The translations under genes were made by a program, and so were the position numbers. This document shows positions 59,574 through 64,000 of a stretch of 64,000 nt of DNA, piece after piece. The DNA is from Hyphomicrobiales bacterium (GTDB lineage: Bacteria; Pseudomonadota; Alphaproteobacteria; Rhizobiales; Methyloligellaceae), in the NCBI GenBank assembly GCA_021775525.1, contig JAJFHQ010000005.1, positions 29,686 through 93,685 on the forward strand, given 5' to 3'. How positions within the stretch are numbered: the stretch's first letter is position 1; each line of letters opens with the position of its first letter. The notes under the pieces are model-generated. The model searched no databases, was not told where the DNA came from, and saw only the letters and a list, made by a program, of their open reading frames with translations.

Positions 59574-61493
59574 ATGGCGAAACAGGACAGCACTGAAAAA
59601 GACAGCAATAGCGAAACCGAGTTCGGCTTCCAGGCCGAAGTCGCGCGGCTTCTCCACCTCATGGTCCACTCGGTTTATTCCGAGAAAGAAATTTTCCTGC
59701 GCGAACTGGTCTCCAACGGGGCCGACGCCTGCGACAAGCTGCGCTACGAAGCCATCACCAAGCCTGAACTCATCGTGGATGACCCCGACTTGCGGCTAAC
59801 CATCGTGGCCGATGAAGAGAACAAGACACTCTCCATTGCCGACAATGGTATTGGCATGAGCCGGGCAGAGCTGATTGACAATCTCGGCATTATCGCGCGC
59901 TCGGGCACAAAGGCGTTCCTTGCGGCTGCCGAAAAGAAAGGCGGGGATGCGCCCTCTGTCATCGGTCAGTTCGGGGTCGGTTTTTACTCCGCCTTCATGG
60001 TCGCCGACCGTATCGAAGTTCTCAGCCGCAAGGCCGGGTCCAAATCCGTTCAAATATGGTCATCGGACGGCATCAACGGTTTCAATGTCACCAAGGCACC
60101 GAAGGCCCAGGCTGATGCCCTGACGCGCGGTACCCTGGTAAGGCTGCATCTGAAAGACGATGCGCTCGCCTACCTCAAAGAGCAGGAGCTGGAGCGCATC
60201 ATCCGCGCCTATTCCGACCATATCCCGTTCCATATCGATTTCCTGACCCTTAAGGACGACAAGGAAGAGCGCCGCCAGCTGAACAGCGCAAGCGCGCTGT
60301 GGACCCGGCCGAAATCCAAAATCACGGAAGACCAGTACAAGGAATTCTACCATCACGCCGGGGGGCTTTATGACACCCCTGCCATCACCATCCATTACAA
60401 GGCGGAAGGCCGGCATGAATATACCGTGCTGCTGTTCGTGCCCACCATGCCGCCGTTCGATCTTTATGACCCGGCGCGTGCCGGGCGCGTGCGGCTTTAT
60501 GTGCGGCGCGTCTTTATCACCGATGACGCCGATATTCTGCCGGCTTACCTGCGCTTCGTGCGCGGGGTCGTGGACTCCGAGGACGTGCCCCTCAACGTCT
60601 CGCGTGAAATGCTGCAGAACAATCCCATTGTCGGCTCCATACGTAACGCAGTCACAAACCGGGTTCTGGGCGACATCAAGTCACTCAGTGAAAAGGACAC
60701 CGAAAAATTCGAGATCTTGTGGACCACCTTTGGCGCGGTGCTGAAGGAGGGGCTGTACGAGGATATGGAGCGGCGCGATACGCTGTTCCAGATTGCCCGC
60801 TTCCACACCACAAATGGCGAAGATTTGCGCTCACTCAAAGACTATGTGGCGGGCATGAAACAGAACCAGACGGCAATCTACTACTTGGCAGGCGAGTCGA
60901 AGGAGCAGGTTCAGGCCAGCCCTCAACTGGAAGGATTTGCCGCACGCGGCGTGGAAGTTCTGCTGCTTTCGGACCCGGTGGACAATTTCTGGGTCACGAC
61001 CGCGCTCGGGTTCGACGGCAAGCCGTTCCAGTCCATCACGCAAGGGGATATAGACCTCTCCGCAATCGATCCCCTGGAAAAGAAGAAAGGGACAAAGGCC
61101 GACGCGGAAAAGGCCGCGCCAGATACGGCAAAACTTGTCGGGCGGTTAAAAACGCTGTTTGCGGACAATCTCTCCGATGTGCGTGCATCCGCCCGCCTGG
61201 TTGAGAGCCCGGCCTGCCTTGTTGCGCCCGAAGGCGGGCCAGACAGGGGCCTGGGCAAATTTCTCGACAAGCAATCCGGCAAGGGCGGTGTCTTGCCGGT
61301 GCTCGAGATCAATCCGTCCCATGCGCTGGTGAAAGCGCTCTCCCAGGCAGGTGCGGGGAAGAAAGGCAAAGCCTTTGACGATCTGGCATGGCTACTCCTC
61401 GACCAGGCGCGCATCCTCGAAGGCGCTGCCCCAACTGACCCGGCCAAGTTCGCCGAGCGGCTCAACAGGTTCGTGCTGGACGGGTTGAAATAA
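59574..61493 (+). CDS. htpG: molecular chaperone HtpG (Hsp90)
   Basis: FQAEVARLLHLMVHSVYSEKEIFLRELVSNGADACDKLRYEA; ADNGIGMSRAELIDNLGIIARSGTKAF; start at 59574. Confidence 0.97.
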   Translation: MAKQDSTEKDSNSETEFGFQAEVARLLHLMVHSVYSEKEIFLRELVSNGADACDKLRYEAITKPELIVDDPDLRLTIVADEENKTLSIADNGIGMSRAELIDNLGIIARSGTKAFLAAAEKKGGDAPSVIGQFGVGFYSAFMVADRIEVLSRKAGSKSVQIWSSDGINGFNVTKAPKAQADALTRGTLVRLHLKDDALAYLKEQELERIIRAYSDHIPFHIDFLTLKDDKEERRQLNSASALWTRPKSKITEDQYKEFYHHAGGLYDTPAITIHYKAEGRHEYTVLLFVPTMPPFDLYDPARAGRVRLYVRRVFITDDADILPAYLRFVRGVVDSEDVPLNVSREMLQNNPIVGSIRNAVTNRVLGDIKSLSEKDTEKFEILWTTFGAVLKEGLYEDMERRDTLFQIARFHTTNGEDLRSLKDYVAGMKQNQTAIYYLAGESKEQVQASPQLEGFAARGVEVLLLSDPVDNFWVTTALGFDGKPFQSITQGDIDLSAIDPLEKKKGTKADAEKAAPDTAKLVGRLKTLFADNLSDVRASARLVESPACLVAPEGGPDRGLGKFLDKQSGKGGVLPVLEINPSHALVKALSQAGAGKKGKAFDDLAWLLLDQARILEGAAPTDPAKFAERLNRFVLDGLK

Positions 61494-61582
61494 AGTTTAG
61501 AGAAAAGGATTGGTTTGAGTTCGCTCACGGCTGTACCACTTCGCGGGCCAGCGCAGCGGAACAACCATGAGCAAAAAAAGTC

Positions 61583-62350
61583 TTACCAGTTTTTCATTTC
61601 GACGGCGGCCAGAACGGGGCCTGCCGTGTCCTGCTGGAGCAGAACCGTGCAACCGTCAGCATCGGTGTTCTGGAGATGATGCTTAGGCAGCTTGATCGAG
61701 ACTTTCTCACCCTTCCAGGTACCGACCGGCGTCATGTTACGCACGACACGGTGATAGGTGATGGTCCGGCCCCGGTTTTCGCCACGGTTGATTTTGACGG
61801 TCATGGACTTTTTCACCAGAGCAAGCCAGATGGTCGCCGGTTTGACGCGTGAGTTCTTTGGCGCATCGCCAGCAGTAATAACCAGCGTGTCACCCTCGAT
61901 GTGCATCTCAAGGGGAATGCGCGCGTTTTTCAAGTTCTCTTTGGATTTTGAGATAGCGCGCTTGATGGCCGAGGAGTGAGAACCAACTTCGTGCGTGGTG
62001 CCGTCAATAACGATCTGCGGTGTGTACACCTGCCCATCGCCACGTGCCCTGGCATAGGCGCGCTGCCGGGCGCTGTTGGCAGGGCTGGCGAGAGTGTCCT
62101 TCCAGCCAAGGTAATCCCAATAATCGACCGGGAATGTCAGCGCGATGACGTCATCGCGACCCGCCAGCTTTCCAACAAGCTTGTCGGCGGGCGGGCAGGA
62201 GGAGCAGCCCTGACTGGTATAAAGCTCGATTACAGCCTTGGCCTTGGGGCCGGAGAGGGCCTCATCGCTCACGGCTGTGATGCCGCCGGCCAGTGTTACA
62301 GCCAAACCAAGTCCAAAAGCCGCTTTTTTCAGAATGTGAAACATTCGCAA
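61583..62350 (-). CDS. DUF1223 domain-containing secreted thioredoxin-like protein
   Basis: AVIELYTSQGCSSCPPADKLVGKLAGRDDVIALTFPVDYWDYLGWKDTLASP. Confidence 0.9.
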   Translation of the reverse strand: MRMFHILKKAAFGLGLAVTLAGGITAVSDEALSGPKAKAVIELYTSQGCSSCPPADKLVGKLAGRDDVIALTFPVDYWDYLGWKDTLASPANSARQRAYARARGDGQVYTPQIVIDGTTHEVGSHSSAIKRAISKSKENLKNARIPLEMHIEGDTLVITAGDAPKNSRVKPATIWLALVKKSMTVKINRGENRGRTITYHRVVRNMTPVGTWKGEKVSIKLPKHHLQNTDADGCTVLLQQDTAGPVLAAVEMKNW

Positions 62351-62508
62351 TCCAGTCTATTACTTCCGTCCGCCATCTTCAGCAGATTTGGACCTGCCGA
62401 GGAGTATCCGGACTCCCAAACTCAATAGCCAGTAACGACTGGGTGAGAATTACGGATGCACCTTTCACATTTCAATATGGCGATCACCACCGGTCAACAC
62501 GCCCACAC

Positions 62509-64000
62509 CTAAGCGGCTTTGGCCAGATTCCGCAGCACATAGGGTAAAATTCCACCATTGCGGTAATAGGCCAGCTCGTCTTCCGTATCGATGCGGCAAA
62601 GCAGTGGCACGTCTTTCACGCTACCATCGGCAAATGTGATGTTTGCCGTGACCACTTGCCTTGGCTCAATGGTTTCGAGCCCCTCGATGGTAACTTTTTC
62701 CTCGCCCGTAATGCCCAGTCCCTGCCAGGATTGATCGTCCTCGAATTGCAGGGGCAAGACTCCCATGCCGATGAGGTTGGAACGGTGTATGCGCTCAAAA
62801 GAGCCCACGATGACGGCGCGGATGCCGAGCAGCGCTGTTCCCTTTGCCGCCCAGTCGCGGCTGGAACCGGTGCCATATTCCTTGCCTGCAAACACCACCA
62901 GCGGCACTTTTTCGGTCTTGTAACGCATCGCGGCATCGAAGATCGATGTCTCGTCACCAGATGGATAATGGACCGTGACGCCACCCTCGGTTCCCGCCAC
63001 CATCTGGTTCTTGATTCTGACATTACCGAAAGTGCCGCGCATCATTACGTGATGATTGCCGCGCCGGGCGCCGTATGAGTTGAACTCGACCGGACGCACC
63101 TGATGCTCCACCAGATAGCTTCCGGCAGGTCCCTCGGCTTTGATCGCCCCTGCGGGGGAAATGTGATCTGTTGTGATGGAATCCTGGAACAGCCCCAAAA
63201 CACGCGCCTCGGTGATGTCAGTTACCGGGGCCGGCTCCATCTGAATATCTTCGAAATAGGGCGGGTTTTTCACATAGGTCGAGGTTTCGGGCCAGTCATA
63301 GGTTTTCTCTTCCGTCACACCAATTTTCTGCCAGTGTTCATCGCCCTTGAACACATCGCCATAGCGCGAGGCGAACATTTCAGGCGTCACAGACGACCGG
63401 ATTAATTCGGAAATCTCCGTTGAGGTCGGCCAGATGTCCTTCAGGAACACATCGTTGCCCTGTGCATCCTGCCCGAGTGGATCACTCACCAGGTTGACAT
63501 TCATCGACCCGGCAATGGCATAGGCCACGACCAGCGGCGGCGAGGCCAGCCAGTTGGTTTTCACATTCGGATTGATGCGACCTTCAAAATTGCGGTTGCC
63601 CGACAACACCGAAGCCACGACCAGGTCATTGTTGGTGATCGCGTCGGAGATCTCTTCGGGCAGAGGCCCGGAGTTCCCGATACATGTGGTGCAGCCATAG
63701 CCAACAAGATTGAATCCGATCGTGTCGAGATCGTCCTGCAAATTGGCCTTTTCCAGATAGTCGGTCACAACCTGGCTACCCGGGGCGAGAGACGTCCGCA
63801 CCCACGGCTTCACTTTCAGTCCCTTCGCGTTGGCGTTGCGGGCGAGCAATCCAGCAGCGATCATCACGGCAGGGTTCGATGTGTTGGTGCAGGAGGTGAT
63901 GGCGGCTATGACCACATCGCCATTGCCCAGATCATGGTTGCGGCCTTCCACGCCGACCCGTTTGCTGATGCCGCCCTCGCCGGCAAACTCGCCAGCCATG
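62509..64000 (-). CDS. acnA: aconitate hydratase, partial (N-terminus beyond right edge)
   Basis: AITSCTNTSNPAVMIAAGLLARNA; GYGCTTCIGNSGPLP; VVFAGKEYGTGSSRDWAAKG. Confidence 0.97.
   Translation of the reverse strand, partial: MAGEFAGEGGISKRVGVEGRNHDLGNGDVVIAAITSCTNTSNPAVMIAAGLLARNANAKGLKVKPWVRTSLAPGSQVVTDYLEKANLQDDLDTIGFNLVGYGCTTCIGNSGPLPEEISDAITNNDLVVASVLSGNRNFEGRINPNVKTNWLASPPLVVAYAIAGSMNVNLVSDPLGQDAQGNDVFLKDIWPTSTEISELIRSSVTPEMFASRYGDVFKGDEHWQKIGVTEEKTYDWPETSTYVKNPPYFEDIQMEPAPVTDITEARVLGLFQDSITTDHISPAGAIKAEGPAGSYLVEHQVRPVEFNSYGARRGNHHVMMRGTFGNVRIKNQMVAGTEGGVTVHYPSGDETSIFDAAMRYKTEKVPLVVFAGKEYGTGSSRDWAAKGTALLGIRAVIVGSFERIHRSNLIGMGVLPLQFEDDQSWQGLGITGEEKVTIEGLETIEPRQVVTANITFADGSVKDVPLLCRIDTEDELAYYRNGGILPYVLRNLAKAA

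Overview
The window is a gene-dense, GC-rich chromosomal segment, most likely alphaproteobacterial. It runs from a partial sucA (minus strand, left edge) through sucD-sucC-mdh to a partial acnA (minus strand, right edge). Most content is housekeeping: TCA cycle genes, tcuAB, zapE, mmsA, nth, gpmA, dapB, typA, argG, rlmN, phhB, thpR, htpG. A TRAP transporter operon, a GGDEF-EAL protein, an ABC exporter pair, several regulators and several small conserved hypotheticals are also present. I saw no tRNA, rRNA, CRISPR array, transposase or prophage. The items most worth follow-up are: (i) a chemoreceptor gene with an in-frame TGA that separates its first TM segment from the rest; (ii) the divergent MarR-like regulator with a Cys-rich C-terminal tail and a perfect 14-bp palindrome upstream; (iii) a GTGA-coupled PIN toxin / DUF7662-like pair that looks like a non-canonical toxin-antitoxin module; (iv) a structured, terminator-bounded candidate sRNA upstream of htpG; (v) a TRAP large permease with a long helical/coiled-coil C-terminal extension, in an operon with a terminator-like hairpin between dctP and dctQ; (vi) a perfect TTAA-N7-TTAA CtrA-like box flanked by two GATTC sites. 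Assignments come from reading protein sequence by eye; no database search was run.
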